Source: Variovorax sp. CAN15 (GTDB lineage Bacteria > Pseudomonadota > Gammaproteobacteria > Burkholderiales > Burkholderiaceae_C). Taken from it: a stretch of 64,000 bases of DNA. Positions 33,326 to 41,949 of the stretch are shown one piece after another. The stretch covers positions 128,894 through 192,893 of the forward strand of contig NZ_JASMRZ010000003.1 of the NCBI RefSeq assembly GCF_030462475.1, written 5' to 3'. Under the pieces are notes generated by a model. It searched no databases. It saw nothing but the letters and a program-made list of their open reading frames with translations, and was not told the origin of the DNA. Position 1 is the stretch's first letter. Each line of letters begins with the position of its first letter. A program made the position numbers and the translations under genes.

Positions 33326-34594
33326 GTGAAGAAGACCCTGCGATTCATGCTCTATGGCCTGATGGCCCTGGTCATTACGGCCTGTGTAGCTATCTTTTTG
33401 ATAGTCAAGCTGGCGCTCGCGCCGGCTGCCGGCGAATGGAGCACCTCGGTGAAGGCGGGGCCGCTGAATTTCGAGATCGGCGTGCCGACGGCGGTGCGCG
33501 TGGCCACCTCGACATGGTTCGCGCCGCACCTCGATGGCCGTTCCTTCGACACCCGCTTCGGCACCGTGCGCTTCGCCTGGAAGCCAGCCGGCGAACTGCT
33601 GGAAATGCAGTGCGCGCCCTGCAGCGCCGACGTGCCGGCGCTGGGCACTCAGCCGATCCGCGTCGATCGCCTGATCGCCACGGTGAAGCGCGACGGCAAC
33701 ACACTCGCCGGAACCTTCGAGGCCACGCCGCAGAGCAACGACGCGAGCCAGCTTCACGGCCATTGGGACGGCAGGCTTACGCCGAAGAACATCCACCTCG
33801 ATGCCAGCGTGCAGGACGCGCCCATCGCCCGCTGGTACGCGGTGCTGGTGCCCGCCCTGCCCGAGCTGCAGCGCGCGCGCATCGGCGGCACGCTGGCGCT
33901 GCGCGGCCAGCTCGTGCTGCCCGAGGCCACCTTCGCGGTGCAGCCGGCCATCAGCCAGTTCACCGTGGAAGGGCTGGGCACCGAGGCCATGCTGGGCGCG
34001 CGCACCAGCTGCGGCCCGTCGGCGAAGCTGGCGAACGACAGCTGGCTGGCGCGCGCCGTCATCGCGGCCGAAGACCAGCGCTTCTTCACCCACGGCGGCT
34101 ACGACCTCACGGAAATCCTCGCCTCCATCGACAACAACCAGAAGCCCGGCCAGACGCGGCGCGGCGGCAGCACGCTCACGCAGCAGCTCGCCAAGCTGCT
34201 GGTGACGGGCAGCGACCGCACGGCCGAGCGCAAGCTGCGCGAGCTGCTCTACGCGGTCGAGATGGAGCAGACGCTGGGCAAGGCCCGCATCCTGCAGCTG
34301 TACCTGGACAACGCCCCTTGGGGCGGCAATCTCTGCGGCGCCGAGGCCGCGGCGCGGCGCTACTTCAAGCGCAGCGCGCGCACGCTCGAACCGGCGCAGG
34401 CCGTGTGGCTCGCCGCCATGCTGCACAAGCCCCAGGCCGTGCTCGAACAATGGCGGCGCGACGGCCAGGTCGATCCCGATCGCATCAAGTGGATCGCCGA
34501 AGGCATCCGCGGAATCAGCCGCAACCAGCGCGAGGCCCTGCTCAAGAGCGTGGCCGCGGCGAAGTTCAGGGCGCCGGAGGCTGCCACGCAATGA
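33326..34594 (+). CDS. Monofunctional GT51 peptidoglycan transglycosylase with extra N-terminal domain
   Basis: A 422-residue membrane-anchored glycosyltransferase. Residues 7-30 are a membrane anchor, followed by about 190 residues of unrecognised beta-rich sequence with two Cys (EMQCAPCSAD). Then comes a GT51 domain: IAAEDQRFFTHGGYD with catalytic Glu, RRGGSTLTQQLAKLL, RKLRELLYAVEMEQTLGK, and ILQLYLDNAPWGGNLCGAEAAARRYF. There is no transpeptidase domain. Standard MtgA is about 230 residues, so this is an extended form. GTG start at 33326, 11 bp after the EpsI-like stop; it seems to belong to the exosortase operon. A GCTAT-type hairpin lies within the anchor codons. Confidence 0.85.
   Translation: MKKTLRFMLYGLMALVITACVAIFLIVKLALAPAAGEWSTSVKAGPLNFEIGVPTAVRVATSTWFAPHLDGRSFDTRFGTVRFAWKPAGELLEMQCAPCSADVPALGTQPIRVDRLIATVKRDGNTLAGTFEATPQSNDASQLHGHWDGRLTPKNIHLDASVQDAPIARWYAVLVPALPELQRARIGGTLALRGQLVLPEATFAVQPAISQFTVEGLGTEAMLGARTSCGPSAKLANDSWLARAVIAAEDQRFFTHGGYDLTEILASIDNNQKPGQTRRGGSTLTQQLAKLLVTGSDRTAERKLRELLYAVEMEQTLGKARILQLYLDNAPWGGNLCGAEAAARRYFKRSARTLEPAQAVWLAAMLHKPQAVLEQWRRDGQVDPDRIKWIAEGIRGISRNQREALLKSVAAAKFRAPEAATQ
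33388..33406. repeat. GCTAT/ATAGC short hairpin (copy 2, inside CDS)
   Basis: AGCTATC-TTTTT-GATAGTC, an imperfect version of the hairpin at 1582, inside the codons for the membrane anchor of the GT51 protein (VAIFLIV). Confidence 0.4.
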
Positions 34595-35361
34595 GCACCT
34601 TCCACCTGTCGGCTACCGAGATCGAGGCCATCGAGCGAGCCACCATCGCGGCGGTGTCGCCCGACGTGACGGAAGAAATCGACGGCTGGCTTCTGCCCTT
34701 CGCGAGCGGTACCGTCAAGCGCGCGAAGTCGGCCGTGCCGCTGCATCGCGACGCGGTCGAAGCCGCCACGCTCGACCGCATCGAGGACCGCTACGACAGT
34801 CGCCAGGCGGCGCCCGCGCTGCGGCTGGCCGACGCGCCGTGCTTCGACAGCCTTCGTGCCGAGCTGGAGCGCAGGCACTACATGGCCGACAGCCCCACCT
34901 GCGTGCAGATCGGCTCGGCACAGCACATGCGGCAGGTGGCCGCGCCGGGCGGCGCATTGGCGGATGTCGACCCGGCGCCCGACAACGCCTGGGCGGCCCT
35001 GTTCCTGGGCGAGGGCTTCGACCCTGTGGATGGCGCCCATCGCGTGCGAATGCTCTCCCGCGCCAAGGGCACGCTCTACGCGAGCGTGCGCGAAGGCGGC
35101 CTCACTGTGGCAGCGGGGGCCATGGCCTTCGGCCACGGCTGGGCCAGCGTGCACGGCATGCGCACCGACCAGGCGCAGCGCGGCCGGGGCCTCGCGGGAC
35201 GCGTGCTGGCCGGGCTGGCGCAGGCCGCTTCGGAGCGCGGCTTCGAGCGGGTGTTTCTGCAGGTCGATGCGGGCAACGACGCGGCGCTGTCGCTGTACCG
35301 ACGCGCCGGCTTCGAGACGCAGTGGAAATACAGCTACTGGCAGCGCCAGCAGTGGCCTTGA
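34591..35361 (+). CDS. GNAT family N-acetyltransferase
   Basis: A 256-residue protein. The C-terminal half is a GNAT domain (GMRTDQAQRGRGLAGRVLAGLAQAASERG for motif A, and VDAGNDAALSLYRRAGFETQWKYSYW for motif B). The N-terminal half (DVTEEIDGWLLPFASGTVKRAKSAVPL) looks like the degenerate first GNAT domain of two-domain acetyltransferases. Substrate unknown. It overlaps the GT51 gene by ATGA. Confidence 0.85.
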   Translation: MSTFHLSATEIEAIERATIAAVSPDVTEEIDGWLLPFASGTVKRAKSAVPLHRDAVEAATLDRIEDRYDSRQAAPALRLADAPCFDSLRAELERRHYMADSPTCVQIGSAQHMRQVAAPGGALADVDPAPDNAWAALFLGEGFDPVDGAHRVRMLSRAKGTLYASVREGGLTVAAGAMAFGHGWASVHGMRTDQAQRGRGLAGRVLAGLAQAASERGFERVFLQVDAGNDAALSLYRRAGFETQWKYSYWQRQQWP

Positions 35362-35436
35362 AGCCGCAGGCCCTGCGAGCCGTTGTCTGACAGCGCACGG
35401 GTGGCGCTGCGCGGGCGTTAGTGCCACCATGGAAGC

Positions 35437-36333
35437 ATGACGAACGCCAACCACCACGCCAACCACCCCACCGATCCCGTCGCCACGCCGCGCGGCATCG
35501 ACCACATCGTGGCCGGTGTTTCCACCAGCGATGGCGACGGCGTGAAACTCACCCGCGTGCTGCAGCAGCCGCTGCAGAAGCGGCTCGATCCCTACCTCAT
35601 GCTCGATGCCTTCGGCAGCGACAACCCGGGCGACTACATCGGCGGCTTTCCGAGCCATCCGCACCGCGGCTTCGAGACCGTCACCTACATGATCGCGGGC
35701 CGCATGCGGCACCGCGACAGCGCGGGTCACGAAGGGCTGCTCGAGAACGGCGGCGTGCAGTGGATGACCGCCGGCCGCGGCCTCGTGCACAGCGAATTGC
35801 CCGAGCAGGAAGAAGGGCTGATGGAAGGCTTCCAGCTCTGGCTCAACCTGCCGGCGAAAGACAAGATGCGCGAGCCCTGGTATCGCGACATCCAGAGTGC
35901 CGAGATTCCCGAATTCACCACCGCCGGCGGTGCGCGGGTGCGCGTGATCGCGGGCGCGAGCCACGGCATCGAGGGCGCCGTGCGGCGCGAGCATACCGAG
36001 CCGCTGTACCTCGACATCGAGCTGCCCCCGGGCGTCGAATTCGCGCAGCCGCTGCCCCATGACCACAACGCGCTGGTCTACGTGTTCCGCGAGTCGCTGT
36101 GGATCGCGGGCAGCGAGATCCCGACGCGGCGCATGGCCATCCTCGCCAACGACGCGGGCAGCGACGGCTTGGTATTGCGCGCCGGCGCGACCAACCACAG
36201 CCCGGCGCGCGCGTTGCTCATTGCCGGCAAGCCGCTGAACGAACCGATCGCACAGTACGGCCCGTTCGTGATGAACACGCCCGAGCAGGTCAGGCAGGCG
36301 GTGCACGACTTCCAGAATGGAAAGCTGGGCTGA
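35437..36333 (+). CDS. Pirin family protein
   Basis: A 298-residue bicupin of the pirin family. The metal-binding cupin motif is visible in GGFPSHPHRGFETVTYMIAG and GGVQWMTAGRGLVHSE, supplying His, His, His and Glu ligands. The C-terminal pirin domain (PLYLDIELPPG, VYVFRESLWIAG) is present. Bacterial pirins include quercetinase-like dioxygenases and regulators of pyruvate dehydrogenase; the function here is not decided. Apparently monocistronic. Confidence 0.92.
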   Translation: MTNANHHANHPTDPVATPRGIDHIVAGVSTSDGDGVKLTRVLQQPLQKRLDPYLMLDAFGSDNPGDYIGGFPSHPHRGFETVTYMIAGRMRHRDSAGHEGLLENGGVQWMTAGRGLVHSELPEQEEGLMEGFQLWLNLPAKDKMREPWYRDIQSAEIPEFTTAGGARVRVIAGASHGIEGAVRREHTEPLYLDIELPPGVEFAQPLPHDHNALVYVFRESLWIAGSEIPTRRMAILANDAGSDGLVLRAGATNHSPARALLIAGKPLNEPIAQYGPFVMNTPEQVRQAVHDFQNGKLG

Positions 36334-36821
36334 GGCTGCTGCACTCGCCCGCCTTCCAGGCCCCGGCCTTTCGCGCCGCGACAGATTCGCCGCGGCGCAT
36401 CGAACTCACATCTCTGCGACTGGCTCGACTGGATGGGGCTGATCGACACCGGCACGCAGGCGCGGGTGGACCGCTGCATCGGCTACTACGAGCCCTCCGC
36501 CACCAGCCACGACGCTCTCGATGCCGACGCCGCCGTGCAGGAGGAAATCCGCCCGGTGGCCCGCGCCGTCGCCAAGGCGGTCGGTGATCTTCGCGCGGGG
36601 GCAGGCTGCAGCCGCGCGATAGCGGGTTGAAGCGGCCCCGGCCCAAGTGATTCCGAGCCGGCAAGGGCAACAAGTCGCGCCGCAGGCTGCTTGCGCAGGG
36701 CCTGTTCATCATTCTTTACCCAAGCTCACGCAGGGCTAACGCATGCGATACAGAGCGCTTCCACACTCCGTCTCACCTGCTGCCCATCGGCGGCGGGCTT
36801 CTTCGAAAGGAAGCACTTCTC
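36334..36821. other. Intergenic region with possible ORF remnant
   Basis: A 488-bp gap. On the plus strand, frame of 36433-36630, it encodes a short stretch (DWLDWMGLIDTGTQARVDRC, then IGYYEPSATSHDALDAD) with protein-like composition but no start signal or recognisable family. It could be the remnant of a decayed gene or a small ORF. The rest shows no feature I can name; just before the Spy-like gene the sequence AAAGGAAGCACTTCTC provides its ribosome-binding site. Confidence 0.4.
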
Positions 36822-37388
36822 ATGATCTCTCTTCGCCAACGCATCGTCTGGGCCAGCCTGCTCGGTTCGGCCGCCCTCGCCTCTTCGGGTGCCTTCGCTC
36901 AAGCGCCGGCAGCCGCTCTGTCCGCAGCCGCGCCCACCGCCGCGGTGGCCCAGGCCGACAACGCCGCCGCGCCCAAGGCGCAGCACAAGCGCATGGACCC
37001 GGCCCAGCGCATGGAGCGCATGAAGGAACACCGCGCCAAGCGCCTCGCGGCCCTGAAGGAAAAGCTCAAGCTCACCTCGGCACAGGAAGGCGCCTGGAGC
37101 ACCTTCACCAGCGCGACGCAGCCGCCCGCCGGTCCGCGTCCGCACATGGACCGAGCCGAGTTCGCCAAGCTGACCACGCCCGAGCGCCTGGAACGCATGC
37201 AGGCCCGTCAGGCCGAGCGCAGCGCGATGTTCGCCAAGCGCGCCGAAGCCACGAAGACCTTCTATGCCGCGCTGACGCCCGAGCAGCAGAAAGCCTTCGA
37301 TGCCGAGACCGCGCACTTCGGCCATCGCGGCCACCGCGGCCATGACGGCGCCAAGCACGGTGCGCCCGCCGCCCCCGCCAAGAGCTGA
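36822..37388 (+). CDS. Spy/CpxP-like periplasmic LTxxQ protein
   Basis: A 188-residue periplasmic protein. A signal peptide (IVWASLLGSAALASSGAFAQA) is followed by an Ala/Pro-rich stretch and a helical region rich in Arg, Lys, Glu and Met with the LTxxQ-type motif twice (LKLTSAQEGAW and AALTPEQQKAFD). The C-terminus is His/Gly-rich (GHRGHRGHDG). This is the Spy/CpxP superfamily of periplasmic chaperones and envelope-stress sensors; the His tail may bind metal. It ends at an intrinsic terminator. Confidence 0.85.
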   Translation: MISLRQRIVWASLLGSAALASSGAFAQAPAAALSAAAPTAAVAQADNAAAPKAQHKRMDPAQRMERMKEHRAKRLAALKEKLKLTSAQEGAWSTFTSATQPPAGPRPHMDRAEFAKLTTPERLERMQARQAERSAMFAKRAEATKTFYAALTPEQQKAFDAETAHFGHRGHRGHDGAKHGAPAAPAKS

Positions 37389-37416
37389 TCGATAGCCGTC
37401 CGGCGGCAACCGCAAG

Positions 37417-37449
37417 AAGCCCGCAATGCGAAAGCGCTGCGGGCTTTTT
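37417..37449 (+). terminator. Intrinsic terminator after the Spy-like gene
   Basis: AAGCCCGCA ... TGCGGGCTT followed by T residues: 9-bp arms with a 12-nt loop, 29 bp after the stop codon. It may also serve the convergent gene at 37466. Confidence 0.85.
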
Positions 37450-37465
37450 CACTGGCTGTCGTTCT

Positions 37466-37897
37466 TTACTTCGGCGTGCCGGTCTTGTCGGTCGGGTTCG
37501 TCACCACGTCCGGGCGCTCACCCTTCTGGCCGAAGCGCGGCGTCACCTTGCGGCCGGTCTGGCTGACTTCCGCACGGGACATCTCGCCGGTCGGCTGCGG
37601 CATGGCGTTGGGCTGATGGTTGACCGTGGTGGTCACCTCGCCCTTGGGCACCGGGTTGTTGGCGTTGTTGCGGTTGTGGGCGCGGGCCTCGGCCTTCACC
37701 GCATCCCGCGATGCCGGCATCGTGTTGTCCGGGCGCTGCGGTGGATTCGCCACGCCTGCCGGGGTCATCGTGCTGGCCTGGCCGCCGACCGATGGATCGG
37801 GCTGAGCCGGAATGGAGGTTGCCTGCGCCATGGCCAGCCCCGCGGCGCCGAGCAGCGCAGCGAGAACGGTGGCGCGGATGGAAGCCTGATGTCTCAT
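37466..37897 (-). CDS. Small exported hypothetical protein
   Basis: A 143-residue protein with a clear signal peptide (RATVLAALLGAAGLAMAQA). The mature part is hydrophilic, Asn/Pro/Thr-rich and likely disordered (NRNNANNPVPKGEVTTTVNH, TGRKVTPRFGQKGERPDVV). I do not recognise a family; it looks like a short periplasmic protein of the kind common in Burkholderiales. The ATG at 37897 follows AAGGAGATCACCC, a strong ribosome-binding site, so the track start nine codons upstream is rejected. Convergent with the Spy-like gene. Confidence 0.72.
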   Translation of the reverse strand: MRHQASIRATVLAALLGAAGLAMAQATSIPAQPDPSVGGQASTMTPAGVANPPQRPDNTMPASRDAVKAEARAHNRNNANNPVPKGEVTTTVNHQPNAMPQPTGEMSRAEVSQTGRKVTPRFGQKGERPDVVTNPTDKTGTPK

Positions 37898-38146
37898 GGG
37901 TGATCTCCTTGTGGCTTGATCCATTTGTTCATTTCCGCAGGGCGGAGCGGGGTTTCCGTTCCTTCTTTCCTTGCGAAACGTGGAATCACCGTAGGAGCCT
38001 CGGAAAATCGCCCGTGTGAGGGTGCGGCAGGCATGCCTGTAGGAGCCGGCCGTCCGGGCGCGAAGGCGGCGGCAGGATGGCGGCGGGAAGAAGTTGGCGC
38101 GTTCCTACAGTCGGCAAGGACGCGGCCACGTACAACGTGGATGACG

Positions 38147-38977
38147 ATGTCTTCCTCACCCATCATTCCCGACGCCAGCGCGCCCGATGCCCGGACGGCC
38201 AGGCCTGCCGAGGCCGCGATGCAGGTCGCGCCGACCTCGCTCAAGGTCATGACGGTGAACACCCACAAGGGCTTCACCGCGCTGAACCGCAGGTTCATCC
38301 TGCCCGAACTGCGGGATGCGGTGCGCACCGTGGGCGCCGACGTGGTGTTCCTGCAGGAGGTGCTGGGCACCCATTCGCGCCATCCACGCAGGGTGAGCAA
38401 CTGGCCCGAAGCGCCGCACTACGAATTCCTGGCCGACACCATGTGGCCGCAGTTCGCCTACGGCCGCAACGCGGTGTATCCCAAGGGGCATCACGGCAAC
38501 GCGGTACTCTCGAAGTTCCCGATCGTGCATTTCCGCAACCACGACGTGTCCGTCAGCGGTCCCGAGAAGCGCGGCCTGCTGCATTGCGTGCTGCGGCTGC
38601 CGGGCCGCGCGGTCGACGTGCACGTGATCTGTACCCATCTGGGGTTGGCCGAGGCGCACCGGCAGCAGCAGCTGGAGTTGCTGTGCCACATCGTGCGCGA
38701 CGAGGTGCCCGCCGAGGCACCGCTGATCGTGGCGGGCGACTTCAACGACTGGCGCGGCCGCGCGCACGACGTCCTGGAAAGGGGCGCGTCGCTGCGCGAG
38801 GTTTTCGTGCACGCCACCGGCCGCGCGGCCCGGACCTTTCCGGCGCGCTTTCCGGTGCTCTCGCTGGACCGCATCTACGTGCGCAACGCCGGCGCCCATG
38901 CCCCTGTGGTGCTGCCGCGCAGGCCGTGGTCGCATCTGTCGGACCACGCGCCGCTGGTGGCGGACATCGACCTGTGA
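38147..38977 (+). CDS. Endonuclease/exonuclease/phosphatase family protein (YbhP-like)
   Basis: A 276-residue member of the EEP superfamily. Catalytic landmarks are [16 protein letters not shown] (Glu), ICTHLGL (His), [11 protein letters not shown] (Asp, Asn) and a terminal [10 protein letters not shown] (Asp-His). It is the equivalent of E. coli YbhP, encoded with clsB and ybhN as here. Phosphodiesterase activity on a lipid headgroup is plausible. Start is uncertain between ATGs at 38141 and 38147; neither has a strong ribosome-binding site. Its stop overlaps the GTG of clsB. Confidence 0.85.
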   Translation: MSSSPIIPDASAPDARTARPAEAAMQVAPTSLKVMTVNTHKGFTALNRRFILPELRDAVRTVGADVVFLQEVLGTHSRHPRRVSNWPEAPHYEFLADTMWPQFAYGRNAVYPKGHHGNAVLSKFPIVHFRNHDVSVSGPEKRGLLHCVLRLPGRAVDVHVICTHLGLAEAHRQQQLELLCHIVRDEVPAEAPLIVAGDFNDWRGRAHDVLERGASLREVFVHATGRAARTFPARFPVLSLDRIYVRNAGAHAPVVLPRRPWSHLSDHAPLVADIDL

Positions 38978-40269
38978 GCAAGCCAGCCGTGAACAACAAC
39001 AGCAACGACAACCACTGGATCGCCGGCAACCGCATCGGCCTGCTGGAGAACGGCGAGGAGTTCTTTCCGCGCGTGTTCAAGGCCATCCGCCGGGCGCGGC
39101 GCGAGGCGATCGTCGAGACCTTCATCCTGTTCGAGGACAAGGTCGGCCTGCAGCTGCATGCCGCCATGCTCGAGGCGGCGCTGCGCGGCGTGAAGGTCGA
39201 CCTGATGATCGACGGCTTCGGCTCGCCCGACCTCTCGCGCGAATTCATCGAGGGCCTGACCTCGGCCGGCGTGAAGGTGCGGGTGTTCGATCCGGGCCGC
39301 CGCTTCATGGGCCAGCGGCTCAACGTGTTCCGCCGCATGCACCGCAAGATCGTGGTGATCGACGGCGAGCGCGCCTTCGTCGGCGGTATCAACTATTCGG
39401 CCGACCATCTGCTCGACTATGGCCCGATGGCCAAGCAGGACTACGCGGTGGAGCTCGAAGGGCCCATCGTGGGCGAGATCCACCAGTTCGTGCTGCGAGC
39501 CATCGCCCTGGGCGGCAAGGGGGCGGGCTGGTTCCGCCGCAGGCTGCGCCAGTTGCCCGACGCGAGGCATGCGCAGTCCGCCGGCACGGCCGACGCGATG
39601 TTCGTCACGCGCGACAACCGGCGCCACACCAACGACATAGAGCGGCAATACCGCGCCGCGATTCGCGCGGCGCGCGAGCGCATCGTGATCGCCAACGCGT
39701 ATTTCTTTCCGGGCTACCGGCTCATCAAGGAACTGCGGCGCGCGGCGCGGCGCGGCGTGGACGTGCGGCTCATCCTGCAGGGCGAGCCCGACATGCCGAT
39801 CGTGAAGACTGCCGCGAGCATGCTCTACCACCACCTGCTGCACGCGGGCGTGCGCATCTACGAGTACTGCGAACGCCCGCTGCACGGCAAGGTCGCGCTG
39901 ATGGACGGCAAGTGGAGCACCGTGGGCTCGAGCAACCTCGATCCGCTGAGCCTCTCGCTCAACCTCGAGGCCAACGTGGTCGTGCGCGACGAAGCCTTCA
40001 ACACGGTGCTGGCCGAGCGCCTTGAAAAGCTGATGCAGTACAGCTGCAAGCAGGTGGAGGCGGCCGACCTCGCCAGCGAATGGAGCGGCTGGAGGCTGGT
40101 GCGCAGCTTCTTCGTCTTCCACATCCTGCGCTGGTATCCGGCCCTGCTGGGCCGGCTGCCGCGCCACGTGCCGCGCCTGACGCCGGCCGAGGCCACCGAC
40201 CTCGCGAGCCGGCGCGATACCGGGCGCAGCGATCCCACGGGCGGCGCCACGCAGACGGAAGCGGCCTGA
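38974..40269 (+). CDS. clsB: Cardiolipin synthase B (phospholipase D family)
   Basis: A 431-residue enzyme with two HKD phospholipase D motifs: [19 protein letters not shown] (first) and [21 protein letters not shown] (second). ClsB makes cardiolipin (or phosphatidylglycerol) by phosphatidyl transfer at the inner membrane. The N-terminal [24 protein letters not shown] is typical of ClsB rather than ClsA, which has membrane helices. GTG start at 38974 overlaps the YbhP-like stop (GTGA). Middle gene of a ybhP-clsB-ybhN operon. Confidence 0.92.
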   Translation: MSKPAVNNNSNDNHWIAGNRIGLLENGEEFFPRVFKAIRRARREAIVETFILFEDKVGLQLHAAMLEAALRGVKVDLMIDGFGSPDLSREFIEGLTSAGVKVRVFDPGRRFMGQRLNVFRRMHRKIVVIDGERAFVGGINYSADHLLDYGPMAKQDYAVELEGPIVGEIHQFVLRAIALGGKGAGWFRRRLRQLPDARHAQSAGTADAMFVTRDNRRHTNDIERQYRAAIRAARERIVIANAYFFPGYRLIKELRRAARRGVDVRLILQGEPDMPIVKTAASMLYHHLLHAGVRIYEYCERPLHGKVALMDGKWSTVGSSNLDPLSLSLNLEANVVVRDEAFNTVLAERLEKLMQYSCKQVEAADLASEWSGWRLVRSFFVFHILRWYPALLGRLPRHVPRLTPAEATDLASRRDTGRSDPTGGATQTEAA

Positions 40270-40292
40270 GCCGCGACGGAAGCCGTGCTTCG

Positions 40293-41273
40293 ATGAGCAC
40301 CATCGCCCTCTCGCGCCACAACTGGCGGCCCTGGGCCCGCCGCGCGGCGGTGTGGGGCTTCTTCGCACTGATCGCATGGCTGCTCGTGCGGCAGGCGCTC
40401 GCGATCGACTGGGAGGACGTGTTCGACGCGATCCGCGCGCTGCCAGCCACTTCCCTGCTCGCGGCCGCCGCGCTGGCGGCCTGCAGCTTCGCCCTCTACA
40501 GCACCTACGACCTGCTGGGCCGTCGCCTCACGCGGCACAGGCTGGGCACGCCCACGGTGATGGGCGTGACCTTCATCAGCTACGCCTTCAATCTCAACCT
40601 GGGCTCTCTGGTGGGCGGCGTGGCGTTCCGCTACCGGCTCTATTCGCGGCTGGGGCTTTCCAACGACACCATCACGCGCGTGCTTGGCTTCAGCATGCTG
40701 ACGAACTGGCTGGGTTACCTGGTGGTGGCTGGCACGGTCTTCTGCTTCTGGCCGATGACGCTGCCGCCCGAATGGAAGATCGGCAGCGAGGGCCTGCGCA
40801 TCCTCGGCGCGGTGCTGCTCGTGGTCGCGCTGGCCTATCTGGTGCTGTGCGCCGTGGCGCGCGGGCATGTGTGGCGCGTACGCGGATTCGGGCTCAAGGT
40901 GCCGGGGTTCGCGATGGCGGTGCTGCAGCTCGCGATGTCGTGCGCCAACTGGTCGCTGATCGGCGGCGTGATCTGGTTCCTGCTGCAGGGGCAGGTCGCC
41001 TATGCGCAGGTGCTCGCGGTGCTGCTGGCGGCGGCGGTGGCCGGCGTTCTCACGCACGTGCCGGCGGGGCTCGGCGTCCTGGAGGCAGTGTTCGTGGCGC
41101 TGCTCTCGCACGAGGTGCCGCAGGCACAACTGCTCGGCGCGCTGCTGGCGTACAGGGGGCTTTACTACCTGCTGCCGCTGGCGGTGGCCGCGCTGGCCTA
41201 TCTGTTCACCGAGGCGCGGGCCAGGCGGCTGGGTGTGCACACACCTCGGAAGGGCCGCGAGCGTGGGAAGTGA
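40293..41273 (+). CDS. YbhN/UPF0104-type lysylphosphatidylglycerol synthase transmembrane family protein
   Basis: A 326-residue integral membrane protein with about eight helices and the family motifs YAFNLNLGSLVGGVAFRYRLY and THVPAGLGVLEAVFVALL. It is the flippase-like membrane domain family that includes YbhN and the membrane part of MprF, without the synthase domain. Third gene of the phospholipid operon after clsB (23-bp gap). It may move a lipid across the membrane, but this is not established. Confidence 0.88.
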   Translation: MSTIALSRHNWRPWARRAAVWGFFALIAWLLVRQALAIDWEDVFDAIRALPATSLLAAAALAACSFALYSTYDLLGRRLTRHRLGTPTVMGVTFISYAFNLNLGSLVGGVAFRYRLYSRLGLSNDTITRVLGFSMLTNWLGYLVVAGTVFCFWPMTLPPEWKIGSEGLRILGAVLLVVALAYLVLCAVARGHVWRVRGFGLKVPGFAMAVLQLAMSCANWSLIGGVIWFLLQGQVAYAQVLAVLLAAAVAGVLTHVPAGLGVLEAVFVALLSHEVPQAQLLGALLAYRGLYYLLPLAVAALAYLFTEARARRLGVHTPRKGRERGK

Positions 41274-41442
41274 CGGGCCCGGCAGCCGAAGAGGCTTTCG
41301 GCCGGCACGTAATTTCCACATCGGAAAGCGGAACTTGATCAACAAAAATGCAGATCTGTTTGGCTTGTGCACCAACTCCTGTCGCCGGCCACCACCTATA
41401 GTGGCCCGACCCCCTTTCACGCGTTCAGTCGCGGCCTCCTAC

Positions 41443-41946
41443 ATGTCGTCCTCCAGTTCAGTCGCCCGTCTCCCGGGCCCGCTCATGCAGCAGTGGTTCG
41501 ACCTGGCGCTCAAGACCCACGAAATGCTGCTGTCGTCCGGCCTCGTGATCGGCATGCGCACCGAGCGCATGGCCCGCGCGGGGCTCGCGCCCAGCGCGGA
41601 CGACCTTGCCGAGTTCCAGCTCATGGGACAGGAAAAGCTCGATGCCGCGAGCGAATCGGGCATCGCGATGGCCAGGCAATGGCACAGCAGCCATTTCTCC
41701 CTCGCCAACCGGGTGCTGCAGCAATGGCTGCAGAGCACGACGGCCTTCTTCTCGCTGGCGGGCAGCGTCACACCCGCGCAGGCGGCCGCGCATGGCGATG
41801 CCTTTGTTCAATCGGCCGCGGATACGGTCGATGCGGCGAGCGAGCTGCCGGGGATCGCGGCACGCATCGCGCGCCAGGGCCTGACGCCGATCCATGCCGC
41901 CGCCACTTCCAACGCGCGCCGGCTCTCGGGGCTCGAGGAATCCTGA
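41443..41946 (+). CDS. Phasin-like protein
   Basis: A 167-residue soluble helical protein. The segments LALKTHEMLLSSGLVIGMRTERM, EFQLMGQEKLDAASESGIAMARQW and AHGDAFVQSAADTVDAASELPGIAARIARQGLTPIHAAATSNARRL resemble phasins that coat polyhydroxyalkanoate granules. Alternatively it is a conserved protein of unknown function. The ATG at 41443 is the first sensible start; the track start lies inside the upstream gene. Stops 3 bp before the convergent phosphoesterase stop. Confidence 0.6.
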   Translation: MSSSSSVARLPGPLMQQWFDLALKTHEMLLSSGLVIGMRTERMARAGLAPSADDLAEFQLMGQEKLDAASESGIAMARQWHSSHFSLANRVLQQWLQSTTAFFSLAGSVTPAQAAAHGDAFVQSAADTVDAASELPGIAARIARQGLTPIHAAATSNARRLSGLEES

Positions 41947-41949
41947 GCC

